This document shows positions 32,201 through 44,709 of a stretch of 64,000 nt of DNA, piece after piece; within the stretch, counting starts at the first letter, position 1; every line of letters starts with the position of its first letter. The notes below the pieces were generated by a model that saw only the letters and a program-made list of their open reading frames with translations, had not been told where the DNA came from and did no database searches. A program made the position numbers and the translations under genes. This DNA is from Suillus spraguei. Its lineage: Eukaryota; Basidiomycota; Agaricomycetes; Boletales; Suillaceae. The DNA is taken from assembly GCA_016800925.1 (NCBI GenBank), contig JABCPU010000314.1:1-64000 (forward strand), given 5' to 3'.

Positions 32201-34754
32201 TAACCAAACGTTACAATGCCAGCGACGGACAGTGCATGCTCTGCAGAACGCTTGTCGAGATAAGACTCGTTGTCATGCGTAAGATCATACATGAGTGCGT
32301 GAGGCACTGAACCATTCAAAGGACTAACGATGCACGGACGCGTTGGACCTTTTCCGAAGGGAGGATCGAGTTCTTCCATGTTTGTCAAGCATGCGCCATC
32401 CATAGATCCTATGATAGATGCATCAAAGCCCACTACGCTCCATAATGACCTGTGTAACTCACCAAGCGGTTTTCCAAGCCCGTATCTATACATGATTCTT
32501 GAGAACTCCTTTGGATCATGGGCATTACCTGCTTCCCTAACAAGGCTGTTAATGCCCAATTTCTGCACAAATACTAGATCCATGTCCTCGCTGCCCGTAA
32601 AGAGCTCAGCGCAGACATAAAGATCTGCATTGACAATACGAGCCGCATCGAGCATTGCAACACCGACATGCACCGGTGTTGAGTGACAATTGTCGATACG
32701 AAAACCATCGAATGTGGCTGCAAGCATCCTTACGTAGGACATCATGTGTTCCCAAAGCCATGGATTATCAACCGGCCCCGACCCATATCGAAGCTTCACA
32801 CAATCGCCCCATACAATGACCTCGCGCCGGAGGTAAGCCTTTGATGGTGGGAGGGCAAAATTCTGAAGGGGGTTCGCATCCCATATCCAACCATTATTGG
32901 CGAGACTATATTTCCCCTGGTCGAATGGACCAGGCGGCGTCAAACGAGTGAAATATGGCTCCACAAGAGGACAGCTACTCCTACATTAGCGCACATAAAT
33001 GAGAGATATTTTTAGTTGCTTACCTCGCTGAAATCTCACCAAGCTTTGGGCCATTCTCCTTCAGTCGAATATACCTGAGGCGATTCTTCACATGGTCTAG
33101 GGCAATCTTCATGTCCTTTTCCCACTCCTCATAGAGGGGGACATTGATCACGTCAACCACACGACCCCACATTTTCACCAGGGTATCGACATCATTTACG
33201 ATGTTTACGGATGCTGCCTTGAGGAACCCTGCTGCCATCTCGCCGTTTGAGCGAGCGCCATAGCGCAAACCCAGTTCGTTGAGACCTGCAACAACGGATG
33301 AAGTCTTAACAACTTTGGCCAGTGCAACAATAGATTTTCCAGCGACGTCAGGGCCGCTCCAAGGCACAAATTTCCCACTTTTGATTGCATCTTTCACCAC
33401 CTCTTTCTCCCGCTCGACATCTAGGACATAGTACTGCCACATGTTACGCGCCTTGATAGATTCGGCCAGGTTAGTCATGAGCACGTCAACGTCTGACTCG
33501 GATCGAACTTGTGTAGGGAGGCCTTTTGATGCAAGAGACGAAGAAAATTCCAGGATCGCAGTATCGAGTTCGAAAGCAGGAGTCAGATGGGGGGTATTTG
33601 CGGGACTGTACCCTGGAAAAGTGTTAGGCTGCAACTTCCAGCACCTAATCTCTGTTGCTCACCAGCCTCTGGGTGATCGATAAGCCAGGGACTGTCGCTA
33701 GCAGTGTGATTTAACACGACATCGGTCAGGTTTAGTAGACCGTATTCCTCTTTGGCCACATGCAAAATCTCCTTAACCCGAGCATCGACAGTGTCTGGAT
33801 TAACACTGCCCGTAAAGATGGAGGGATCATAAATTTTCTGGTCCTTGATAGAGTATGGACTGTTACTTGAGCCCCGTTCCTGTAGCGGCGTCCAATGCAA
33901 CATGGTATAACCACGATCACCTGCCTCAGTAAAATGTTGTCGCCAGTTGGAAATTGGACCCATCCATTTTGAGACAACGGTAAGTATAGCCAGGCCATCC
34001 AGAGGTAAGTATACGATCTCTGGTGAAAGAACGGCACCACCCTGCGCAGGAGTGAGTGGCTTCAGGTCTGATGAAAGAATTGGAGATCGCGCTTTGGTGC
34101 GCAAGATTGGATCTATATTAAAGTAACCTTCTCTCCCTTTAGCACGTTCTCCAGCGACTTCGCCATCGTATTCGACCCAATACATGAATGCTCCTGCATG
34201 GGAGATAGGCAAATCCACTTGAATAGGTTTCGAGAAGTCACTAGGAAGCCTATGGAACGTCTAGAGTCAGCATGTCATGTTTTAAATGTGTACATGCGAC
34301 TCACTTGCGCTCAACAAACTTGTTCCGTTCGAATACGCCGCCATCCAAAGGGAAATTGGTCTTGAATACACCATTCTTTGAAGCTGGTGTGCCTGCGTCG
34401 AGAGAGACGCGCAAGATATATGGAATATATGCTGGCGGAAGCCGAATATACTACGTGATTGAACTTGATTGCGATGGCTTTAGTGGCAACAGTTGTACTT
34501 ACAGATCGGTCTTTGTTAGGCCCGCCATCGGGATCCAATCTCAGCTCATAAACGCATATTGGTCGCTCATCTTCGCTCCGGGTACTGAGAAAGAACTCCT
34601 TTCCTTCATCTGCTGGTGTCTTTGGAGTAACCGCATTGTCATCGAGCGTTTGAAGTGGGTAGGATGTACTTGAAACTGTCTGTTTTAGCTGTGGAAGGGA
34701 TGGGACTTGTTTCTGTGCCACTGATCTATCGACTTGCTCCGATACCTTGGCCAT
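29260..34754 (-). CDS. GDB1: Glycogen debranching enzyme
   Basis: A bifunctional cytosolic enzyme with 4-alpha-glucanotransferase and amylo-1,6-glucosidase activities, which removes glycogen branches after phosphorylase. It is encoded by many exons and about 1500 residues long, as expected. Visible in order: N-terminal beta domain (34,754-34,000), LNLTDVVLNHTASDSPW (about 33,700), FDGFRIDNCHSTPVHVGV with the nucleophile aspartate (about 32,697). CAELFTGSEDMD with the acid glutamate (about 32,600) and LMYDLTHDNESYLDKRS (about 32,290) complete the transferase half. Then DVAPFCRITVPDYFPPGS leads to the glucosidase half with GTGWARCWGRDVFIS (about 30,880), [33 protein letters not shown] (about 30,360) and YQFRPNFPIAMTVAPELF (about 29,870). 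It ends CNTQAWSASTLLDFLEEV before the stop. No frame break noticed. Confidence 0.95.
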
Positions 34755-34826
34755 AACACTGAGGATCTGGTAAGGAAATGAAATGTGGAGCGGAGCTTGA
34801 TATACTAGATGGACCTTTTTATGTTT

Positions 34827-35231
34827 TCATGGCAAGTGAAAAGTATTAGTAGTGACGTCAAAACCTGGTGCGCCGGAATGACGACAAGATACCGACCGAT
34901 TACTTATTGTGTAGCCAGGCCTAAGGAAGTATTTTGGTATCTCTAGTCTCACGATGACAGCTTCCAGCCGTTCTTTCGACCTCTGTGCCCTATATGCATC
35001 GTAAGCATACCCAACTACCACATCGTCGAATTCATCATTTGGAAGTAATGGCAGAAGACTTTGAAGAGAATGGAGGATACCCCTTGAAAACCTTTCCAAT
35101 TCGGTCCGCGATGCAGATTTAAAAATACTTGCCATTCCCGTAACCCAAATTTTCACTTGTGCTGAGTATAGTTTTGATAAATCTAATATAACACACTTCT
35201 TCCTCCTCCGAAAAGACCAAAGTTTTATCAT
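34827..35231 (-). CDS. Small protein of unknown function
   Basis: A 134-residue open frame between GDB1 and the Notchless relic. The N-terminus is basic (SFRRRKKC). The middle is amphipathic, with LERFSRGILHSLQSLLPLLP and EFDDVVVGYAYDAYRAQRSK. The C-terminus has no recognisable motif. There is no clear upstream promoter or intron. I do not recognise it, and it could be a chance open frame; the helical middle makes a real protein or exon plausible. Confidence 0.35.
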   Translation of the reverse strand: MIKLWSFRRRKKCVILDLSKLYSAQVKIWVTGMASIFKSASRTELERFSRGILHSLQSLLPLLPNDEFDDVVVGYAYDAYRAQRSKERLEAVIVRLEIPKYFLRPGYTISNRSVSCRHSGAPGFDVTTNTFHLP

Positions 35232-35280
35232 TGCGTTGCACAGCCCGAGCCCGAGTCTCTAAAAAATATCATACAATGTC

Positions 35281-37018
35281 ATAGTTCAATTTGTGAACGA
35301 GCATGACGACACACCGATTGCACCTCTTGTGAACCTCCCAGCGAACACTGCACGTGAAGGCCTTGAAGTACTAGTCAATCAGCTACGCACAAAGGTTAGA
35401 CACTTGCCCTCCATCTTCAGTTTGCTATTTTTTTTTGGTTATCCAGGACGACGATGAACGTGTACCTTACTCGATATTCTGTCACACTTTCTGAAAGGTC
35501 TGTTCATTGTTCACTGTATTGCATCAATAATCATTAATGTATTTTTGGAATCAGGACACTCCCCCATTTTATGCGTTTCATTATCCTCTACTGGCAATTT
35601 ACTTACGACCGGTTCAGGTGACACGTACGTGCGCCTATGGGATCTTCACACCGAAACACCGTCGCACGTACTGACCGGTCATATTAGATGGGTACTATGC
35701 GTAGAGTGGGATCCGCTGGAACGGAAGCAAGCGGCGGCCACGACGGACATGTAATTCTATGGGATCCTGAGACCGGAAAACCGCTTGGCGATGTGACGAA
35801 GGGTGACATCCTTGGCATGGGAGCCCCTACACTTGTACGTTATATCTATAGTGGCTCTCAAAGTGATTTACTTCTGACCCATCAGAAACTCATTTACCCC
35901 ACGGTTAGCATCCTCGTCTAAGGACGGAACTGTGCGAGTATGGTTGACGGCCACACGAAAACTAGAATACGCACTTCGGGGTCACACTGCCAGCATAAAC
36001 ATTGTTAAATGAGGAGGTGGTAGCTTGAATGGTCATGGAGTACTCTACACGGTGACCGTACAGTCAGGGTATGGGATGCACGAGGGGTAGGTCTATCGTT
36101 CTATCTTTACCGTGCAAAACCAACCATTTAATTCTACTTTTCCAGGGAAAGCAACTTCATATTCTGAAAGATCATGCACATTGGGTCACCACTCTTGCTC
36201 TCAATACGGATTTCGTACTTCGCACTGGACCATTCGATCACACCGGAAAGCGTCCGTCGTCAGACGAGGAAGGTAAATCCTCAATTGTACGAGTTGTCTT
36301 TCCTTAGATTCGTAACTAATGCAAAACATCAGCTCAAGCACTTGCTCTCAAAAGATACACCGCACTGGTATCATGAATGCCAGTGCTACTAATCTCAGGT
36401 TCAGACGACCACACACTCTTCCTTTGGTCTTTATTTGCATCGTCGAACGCAGAACCGGAAAGGGAAAGACTAAGCCCTTGATCCGTTTAACTGGTCACCA
36501 ACGGCAAGTATCTCACATCGCTTTCTCCCCCGATGGTCGATGGGCAGCTAGTGCTGGGTGGGATAGTGCAGTGCGACTTTGGGATTGCTCAGGTGCATTG
36601 ACTGTCGCGTGTCTGATGGCAACTTGATTCATTTTTTCCGTCACATCGCAGGTGCTTGGCAGCTGGGCAAGTTTATAGCTACACTGTGCGGACATGTTGG
36701 CCCCGTTTACAGACTTGCGTGGAGTGCAGATTCACGAATGCTGGTGAGCGCCAGCAAGGATGCAATTGTCAAGGTAAGTTTGACGTGTGAGCGAGCAAGA
36801 TAATCGTTTGAAGGACGTGGCTGTCGCATCAGATTTGGGACCTCAAAACGTACAAAATTAAGTCGGACCTTCCAGGTCATACAGACGAAGTCTACTGTGT
36901 GGATTTCGTTGCTGATAAAGTTGTTAGCGGGGGTCGCGATCGGACTATGAAAATGTGAGTTTATGCACCATTTTCATGCATTTCGTGGTTGAAGTCACTT
37001 TTCAGATGGAAGAATTAG
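35281..37018 (+). pseudogene. RSA4: Notchless/RSA4 (NLE1-type WD-repeat ribosome assembly factor), decayed
   Basis: Rsa4 is the WD-repeat protein on pre-60S particles that the Rea1/Mdn1 ATPase pulls on during ribosome maturation. The N-terminal NLE domain is visible at 35,281-35,400 (VQFVNEHDDTPIAPLVNLPA, then an intron to DDDERVPYSIF). WD repeats follow: [112 protein letters not shown]. The end, DLPGHTDEVYCVDFVADK, and IWKN before TAG 37,016-37,018 match the family. Disruptions include TGA at 36,010-36,012 (family has Trp) and TGA at 36,374-36,376. There is also a short deletion near 36,050. An ATG start is not evident. Since the family is essential, an intact copy should exist elsewhere. 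Confidence 0.82.
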
Positions 37019-38053
37019 CCACAAAATTGGAATTCGAGGAGGGTTGCCCTTACTTCTCATCGTGTCGAACCCACACATAGGTAACCCATAGGCAACTCCT
37101 ATCAAGGTGAATGCTTTCGTGCTCCGCGACAGCCACGCAGCTGCAGCGTGGACTACTTAATACTACGCAGAAGAGACCTGATTTAAGCGCAAAAGTTGGC
37201 TAAACTGCAACAAGGAGAACTTGCGACTAGTAGCCATAGCTCCTAACTTTGATGGCCGTATCTGACGCTCTATCTGTTTACAATAAGCACACCGGATGTC
37301 CAGCCCCGAATCCAGCCTCTGTATGTTGGATTTTAGCGACCAACCCTTGTGCGTAAAACGTACAGGAAGCAGGACTCCATCGGTCATACCACAAACGCCT
37401 GTCCATGCCTTCTCCTGAACTTAAGTCAAGACTGGCAGAAGACTATGGACTCTTGATTGTACGTAGTAGTGTGACAAAAGTATGAGCAAGAAGGAGACTC
37501 CGCTAAACGACCATCATCCGATGGAGTACACTTGTTTCCTGCAGCCTGGACTGTGTTTGGACATTGATAGAGAGCTACTAGTAGGCTTGTGACCAGCCTG
37601 GCTTATATAACCACGGACAAGTCGACTCAGTGGCGAAGCCATCAAAAACCTTCAGTCCTGAGGCGGAGCCGTGAGCCAAAGCCATGGCCCGGGGCCTGTC
37701 ATGGCTTTTGAAATCAAAAATGATCAATCATACCTAGTAGATACTGGAGCATGAAGCTTGAAGCTTGAAGGACAACTTCAATGGTGCCGGGGAACCAAAT
37801 CGATCTGGTCTATCGTTATGAAAGCAGTTGCCAAATGAAAGAGGTCCCTTCAGCAGTCAAGACCTCAGTCACCGCTAGTCCAGCATATATTCTGATCAAA
37901 GGATCCGACTCTGACTATTAATTTATTCATGGAATGAAATAAATGGTTCAGAGCGTATAAGAACATGTAACAACATAAGTGAAATCTAGATAAATACGAG
38001 AGTAAAAGTTACAATATGATCATGCCTCGCCTAATATGACACTATCCCTCATC
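37019..38053. other. Intergenic region, no gene recognised
   Basis: Short open stretches only, for example 37,163-37,387 on the minus strand. A GC-rich imperfect palindrome around AGCCATGGCCCGGGGCCTG lies near 37,678-37,705, and GAAGCTTGAAGCTTGAAG repeats near 37,753. Neither has an evident function. Confidence 0.4.
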
Positions 38054-39128
38054 TCACAGCTCACAGCAGAGGGAAAATGCGCCCAGATCCACTTCACTGA
38101 CGTCCTCCGAGGGGTTGATATGTATTGGGTGAGCAGGTTGGTCAATAGACACAGTAATAGGATCTGAGTGGGGAAAGAAGGAATCGAGCTCGGTAGGGAA
38201 CTGGGGAGAGGATATGGAAGTGATTTTGGGGAATGAAGATATGACTTGGGCTGCATATGCAGAAGGCTCCTCAGCGTCCAATCCAGGGATCTCCTTGGAT
38301 TTTCCTTTTCCCTCCTGTGAAGTTGGATGTTCCATCTTCGGTGTCGTTGACCTGCATTGAGCTAGATCTCTCGATCGCTGCAGAGAGACAGTCAAGGATT
38401 GACTGGAGCGTATGACGCACTTCCAACTTGTACTCCGCCATAAGGCGGTTCTCTGTCATAATACAGTCATCGATCATATTCTTGAGTAAAGGCTGCTCCG
38501 TGGAAGTCGGAATCTGAGGAAAGAATGTTGGGAAATGCGGTGAGTCACGTGAAACAGAGTGATTGGACAAGTGAGAACATAAACATACAGGAGTATCAGG
38601 CAGGTCGAAAGACCGAAAGGTACTATAGTATGGCTCCTGATCCGGAGGTAGAAATCCGCTGAGGTAGGTCTCAGCTTCTGCGAGGAATTTCTCAGCATCT
38701 GCACGCTGACGGGCAAAGCCTTGTTCCTCCTCGATGTGAGCCTGCAAAGCGACAAAAAAATGCCACTTTTGGATGGTGGACCGCAGTAATTCGGCTGCCT
38801 GGCGAGCCGCGTAGTTGTCCCGCTGTATTGCAGCGTGCTCGAGGGCCATGATGTAGCCAATCTTCCTCTCATCCTGTGGCCTACAGGTACTCAAGATGTC
38901 CATCATGCGCTGCTGGTCGGGAAATTCATCATACTCTTGGGCAAGGTGAGCAATTGGGGTTGGCTGATTCATAGGCTGCTGCTGGTAACGCAGAGCCCAT
39001 GCACGCTCACGTTGCTCCGCGAGATACTGGGAAGCACGAGCAGATACGGCGAGTGAGACTCCAGGGTGGTAATGGGGATAGTAGTTGAGAGAGTAGGGAC
39101 TCATGGGGACAGGTGTAGTGAAGAACAT
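38054..39128 (-). CDS. Uncharacterised fungal protein
   Basis: Start is MFFTTPVPMSPYSL at 39,128. Exon 1 (to about 38,590) is rich in Gln/Ala/Arg and probably helical (RKIGYIMALEHAAIQRDNYA, EKFLAEAETYLSGF). A good intron (GTATGT...CCTCAG, about 38,589-38,515) joins PDTP to IPTSTEQPLLKNMIDDCIM. A later shift of frame near 38,350 can be explained by a 37-bp GT-AG interval ending CACAG, after which the frame ends in a Pro/Ser-rich tail. That interval is very short for an intron, so the alternative is the longer frame ending at 38,271. I do not recognise a domain. Confidence 0.6.
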
Positions 39129-39731
39129 CGTGATGTGAATAGAGCCAGAATAAGAATAAGTTAATGGAAGATGCCATGTTGAACACAGAATTTATGTCTG
39201 GATGATGTGTACTTGTGGACTGTGGATTCATGACGAACCACTTTTTGAGCACACATCCACTAGATTTGACAAAGTGCGATCTCGATTTTTATAATTGTCA
39301 CATTATTGTCACAATGCAATGATCAAGTAACCTGGTTACCTTCCGTTCATACCACACTTGCTCCTCCAACAAAGGGCACAACTCCATCATATGGGCCTGG
39401 ACGGTTCAAAACCACAAACATCCTTCTGCGAATGTTGGATGAGCTACATGTAAGATAATGTTTCGTTAACTTGTGCCAATGCTGGAGCTGTGCCCACTTA
39501 GCCGTGGTGGAAGAAATCCTTGTAAAGCGCGCTCTGGAGGTACGATGTTTTAGTGTACCGTCAGACAGTAATTTTGGGTGTACGATGTACCATCGCAGTC
39601 ATCGACAGTGCAATCACTCGAGTTCGGAAAGTACAGAAGGATGATGAAGCCTCCATAAAATGACGTATTCGAAGAATAAAACTGATTGGTAAGCGGGGTG
39701 CGAGCAGAAGTGTCTAGGCTCGGTATTCGAC

Positions 39732-40703
39732 TTATTGAGTCATGCGGAGGACGCGTTTCTTGCCTTCAGGGCCATGGTATGAGTCATAGATGCGGAGGTA
39801 AAACTTAAGTGAGCTCGTACCTAACGCCTGGACATTAAACTCGAACACCTTCTCAAATGTCAGATCGTTTCTCTCTATCACAGTTCGCACCGCGGCCATT
39901 TCAAGAGGGTCAGTAGCAAGTTTTTTTGGGGTCGATTCTTCGCCCACTTGCAAATCTGCCCTCGCCCAAGTCCTTCGTCCCTCAGAGCCTAGTGGGAGTC
40001 GCGAGATGACCTTCACTGTCAGCAGCCTGGGAGCTAATAGACTACTACGAGCAAATGGTACTCACGCCCATCGCTTCCTAATTCCAATGTATAGACAACA
40101 GCAGTCGGGCTGATCAGCCACCAGCGTCATTGCATCTCGCATCTCACCTGAAAATGTCAGGTTCTTTCGTACAATGCCTAAGGAACAAATGTGAAGATAT
40201 TACCGACAATACTTACCATGAGCAGCATAATCACCCTTGCGCCATCCGCTTCAATCACCCAGTCTGCTAATTAGGAGTAATGATCTCTTTGAGGTTGGGA
40301 TCTCCCATCTCTGCGGATTCCGGTACAACTTCTTATTCTTTTATTCAAGCTGCATCTTACATATGGTCGTGAGGGTGTTGCCTCATAGCTGGTACGTAAA
40401 AATAGGTAGAATTTACAATGGCTCCCTTTTCCAACACGGTACCTTCGAAGATAATTTTGTTTAATCACTCTCATACGAGTCTAACAACGGGATATATCCT
40501 TGCGGCGAACTCCTATGGTAAACCGGATTCTCAGGTGTCCACGGCTGTGCCGATAACTTAAATTTCTGCCAGTATACATAGCCATCGTTATTGCCTAGTA
40601 GCAGATGTTCTCCTATAGTTTCCGCTACCACGTCAAGGACTAGGCACGAGTACTCAGTACTCATGAACGAGTGGAAAGCACAAAATTGACGCACTGTTAT
40701 CAC
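39732..40703 (-). CDS. Uncharacterised protein, possibly multi-exon
   Basis: Two coding-like pieces on the minus strand. The upstream one (40,703-40,461) reads VLDVVAETIGEHLLLGNNDG and ends PWTPENPVYHRSSPQGYIPL before a stop. The downstream one (40,016-39,732) reads VISRLPLGSEGRRTWARAD and AAVRTVIERNDLTFEKVFEF, and ends RVLRMTQ. The gap between them contains plausible short introns but also in-frame stops. Whether they form one gene is uncertain, and no known domain is recognised. Confidence 0.4.
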
Positions 40704-41466
40704 CGTGCACCTCTGTCCTCGTCTATACTTCGCAACTTTTACAATGGTACAGGCTGCATTCTGAAGGGGTGACAGTAAGACCTGAAAGACCTAAAAGATA
40801 AGGATCAGTCAGAAGTGTGTCAGATTCCTGAGAAAATTCACAATGAGACTAGAGGAAAGCTTACCATGCTGAACTTAACGAGTTGATACGATGGATTCTC
40901 CAGTAACTGTCCAATATCACAGGTTAACCATGCCAGTCTGACGAAACACCATGGGAGAGAAAGTCAAAAACATTTGGTAAATGAAATCTGTTGGGAGGAA
41001 CAAGACATCGTAAACAAGCACCTGCCCTAGCAGCTACACAAGGTGGCAACATGAGCCTTTTCCTACCTTCTCGCAGGGAAGGTTATTAAAAAGCTTCCTT
41101 GCGCCAAAGAAGGGATGTTGGAAAAATTCTGATGTGATCCTTGATTACGAGTCCACTGTGAATACAACGAAAGTATAAGCCGCGGTGCCTTCTGCTAAAC
41201 GACGTAAATACAACGTAATGCTGTGGGAATAAAGCAGTAGTACTGTATGGTAAAATGGTCCGATCGGTGAATGACTTATCCCAAGAATATCCTGAACGTG
41301 ACGAGTCTTAGATGGCCGAGACCATTGTCAGGATTACGAGCTCAGGGAAATATAAAAGCAATTAGCAAGTGGGAGGTAGAAGCGTGAATTTGGTAAAACT
41401 TAGTAATGTCGTCAGAAGAGTGTGTATGAACTAAAGAGACCTGCACTCACATTAACCAGCCAGTGA
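40704..41466. other. Intergenic region, nothing recognised
   Basis: No open frame of note and no repeat matching other parts of the window. Confidence 0.4.
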
Positions 41467-44233
41467 TCATTTTCTGCGCTGTTGTTGCCACACTGCTAGG
41501 GGGACATCTTCCTCCTCGCCCCGGTCTGTGCGAGGTGGAAGTGGAGGTCCTGCATGTGCTCTGGGTCTTCTGTTCTGTGGCGTTGTCATAACAGCATGAG
41601 CACTGTTCACCTTCCTGGTCTTCGCCTCAGCGGGGAGGGTTGGAGGAGTAGCACCCGTAGTCGCAGTCGCAGATAATGAGCGTGTTGTGGCCCGTGTGGC
41701 TTGGACACGGTTAGTGGTGGCGGGTGACACATTTGCAGAGTATCTGTTATGATTTTGGGCTGGTGGAGACCGTGAACGGCGGACAGGAGCTTGCTGGGAA
41801 ATGTTACTTGGAGCATGATTAGGAGGTGGCGATGGAGTTAATCGCGTGCGCGACAGTGGCGGAGCTCCAGAAGTCGATGACGAAGCCCATGACTCAGTAG
41901 GCTGCATGGTATCAGGTGGAAACTGTTGTTGATCTGCCGCCCCAGGCCCCGAGTACCCGGGGTATATGTAATTTGTTGATTGTGGCTGGACGATCTGGGG
42001 CGCATGCACTGGCGGACTTGACTGTCGCTGCATCCTTGATGGACCGCCACCAAGTGGCGTCGGCGATGGGGAACCATATCCATAGCTGGATCCATTGTAT
42101 TGCTGTTCCATTTCTCTATGCTGCATCTCATATTGAGGACCTTTGATTGGCATTTCAGCAGCCCTTCGAGTTCCTTGTGATCCGCTGGAGGGCTTTGTAA
42201 GAGCGCCTCTCCTTTGAGATCCTTTTTCTGTGGTTGCTGCTGCTGCTGAAGTTGAAGCTCTCTTTCGCGTTCAACTTCCCTCTCCCTCTCCAGCCGCTCA
42301 TTTTCAACCCTCTGCCTCTCTTCCGCTTCTGGAGGTTCGCTCTCCCTCTCTGCTTGTTCATTGTCAGAATTGGATGCGGTCGGGGCAGTAGCAGCTGGCT
42401 GATTTTGCGGTACGGGAGTCGTTGTGGGGTTCTGCGTCTTGTTGATGACACCAAGATACCAGAACATCAAATTGCTGATGAGAACCTGCTCATACAGCGG
42501 CCTTCGAGGATTCGCGAGCTTGATATGACTTAGTCTATAGATCGCGCGCTCCACGTGGATGGGGTATCGAGCGTACGTGCCCTGCCCGCCGGGCAGTTGT
42601 GGCGATGGCGAGGGAACATACTGTTTGGAAGATTTTGACTGGCCAAGCAAGGCAGTAGCAGCCTCTCGCCCAGACCCGTATTGATGCGACTGAGATGCCT
42701 GCTCGTCGGCCTTTTTCTTACTGCTGAACAAAGACCCGAAGAACCCGCCCTCCTTCTCCTTTTCCACTCGCTGTACTTCCTTCTCGCGTTCCCTATCTTT
42801 GCCGCTCTTCTTCCCGCCTTTGTCACTGCCCCATTTGAACAGACCCTTACGGTCCTTCTCCTTCTTCGGCACAGGGCTTGGGGTCTTCTGAGGGAGGGTG
42901 GATGCTACTATAGCTTCGGTAGATGATGCTAACGTGGATGCATCGGGGGATGGTGTTCGAGATGACTCCTCAGAAGGAGCGGTCAGAGTAAGTCTCTGAG
43001 GTTGAGGGTGATGCAAAACGATCGTATTGGTGGAAGCGTCCAGGCTAGGTTCGGTTTGGGTCGGTGGAGGCTCACCATGTGCTGGGGAAAATGATGATGA
43101 TGGGGGGTCGGAGTTTAGCGATGAGGTTGAAGGGGCTTCACCATCAGGAACGTCGCAGAGGTATGCTTCGAGGATGAGTGTTTCATCTATGAGCACGTCA
43201 GTTTGCGAAGTATGGCCATCACTTGTTATGCTTTCGTTAGAAAGTGCACGGGGTCGTCTACCTGTTTCTGTGGTATCACCGTGATCATTTGACGAGACGT
43301 GATCACTGGAAGACAGGTCACTGGAGGTACGTGGTTCTCCCTGTGTGGTGACACGAGGCCTGCGTCCGGACCCAAACCGATGGCCACCACCATCACCAGG
43401 CAAGGTGGTCTTCCGGATCTTAGTGCGCGCAGCCCGACGAAGAATTAGGCCGGGAGGAGGAACGATGATAGGTGCATCAGCCTCATCCGGCATGTCGGGA
43501 ATATTGTCCATCCTGTCCATGGCTGAAGACAAGGACCTTGAGCAGATGCTAAGGACGACCGGAACTTATTCTGCATACTGACCTGAAGGAGACACATTAA
43601 GGCTTAAACTTCGCCTGAGCACGTTCCTAAGTTTTGTAGGATCATCACTCTTTGAGGCCTCTTCTGCCAGTGTTTCTAGCCTTTGTAAGTCGCTGATAGT
43701 AAGCTGTGGTGCATTTGCGAGAGGTGTGCGATTTGGGCGTGAAGGCACAATCTTCTCATCCTCGTCCTCAACCTGGTCATTCTCTGACGGTTTGTACTGC
43801 CTGCTGAGCATTGAACGTTTGCGTCCCAAACCTGTGGAAGGGATGCTCAAAGAACCTGATCGAACAACTCCAGCAGCGCCATCTGGGGTGGAGTACGTGC
43901 GTGTTCCTTGAGAAAAGCACTAAACTGGCCCGGATCGATTTCGGGATGAAGACGAGCTGGCACCCAGAAAAGATGAAAAGGATCATCTAAGCCCGCACTT
44001 CGCTCCTCTGAGCTGGAGCCGCTTTCGTGAGAGCCGCTGCTAGAGTCACTATCTGGTAACTGCTGGGGCGCAGTAGCAGTCCAGTAGTTGGATGTTGGTG
44101 AAGTTGGGGACGATGGATTCGGAAGATCAGGATCAAGAATAAGAGCACCTGGACCGCCTTGTGCTGTAGAACGCCGCCTTATGTCTCGCAAAGCCTCGAC
44201 CTCGCGCTGAATCTCTAATTGTGAAGGCTGCAT
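41467..44233 (-). CDS. Zds1-like protein (PP2A/Cdc55 regulator family)
   Basis: Yeast Zds1/Zds2 bind Cdc55-PP2A and act in mitotic entry and exit and in polarity. Exon 1 (44,233 to about 43,850) carries DDPFHLFWVPARLHPEIDPG, the conserved N-terminal motif of the family. Exon 2 (about 43,850-43,570) contains SDLQRLETLAEEASKSDD. The long exon 3 is Ser/Pro/Lys-rich and contains the Zds C-terminal domain: HVERAIYRLSHIKLANPRRP then LYEQVLISNLMFWYLGVINK (42,560-42,440). A charged coiled stretch and a Pro/Ser-rich, positively charged tail end at 41,467. Near 42,185-42,215 the frame shifts by one; joining LKGE to the RRAAEMPIKGPQYEM frame needs one base change. The domain itself is intact. Confidence 0.82.
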
Positions 44234-44517
44234 GCTTGGGAGAGGCGGGCGTCAAGAAGAAAAAGAGTGTCAGTAAGATCACGCGGTCGTCGTGAACACT
44301 GCTTGGACGTCGAGTAGGTTGATGATGAAGGCCACTAGTAAGAAGAGTGGCCGAAGTTGCCTTGCGGTGGTATAAATTTATGTAACGCTCGCCAAAGCTC
44401 TCCGTTCTTGATCAACTGAACTGGCGCGGCAGCACGGCATGTCATCAAACTGAGTTCAAACTGGCTCAAATTTGTTCTTCGAAGTCTACAAAATAGTTAC
44501 ATCCAGAACAAGTCAAG

Positions 44518-44709
44518 TTACATATCAAGTCTGAGGCCTGAAGGCCTGATGTCTGCTCGAAGGGCGAGCTTAGTAGGTGTAGTACGTGGCACAACTGCTA
44601 TGGACTCTGATGGAACAACCATGATAAAAAAAGACCTGGTAGGTACTACATGCACTCGGACCCGACGGCCGTCGAGTGTATGAGAACTTTTGCATGTCAT
44701 ACTGCCAAT
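44518..44709. other. Spacer downstream of MZT1
   Basis: A 60-residue minus-strand open frame lies here, starting just after the MZT1 stop. It has no recognisable motif and is probably 3' untranslated sequence. Confidence 0.35.

Noticed and set aside
39732..40703. Naming the gene from its PENPVYHRSSPQGYIPL segment
   Set aside because: The segment felt familiar, but I could not tie it to a family with confidence, so it is left unnamed.
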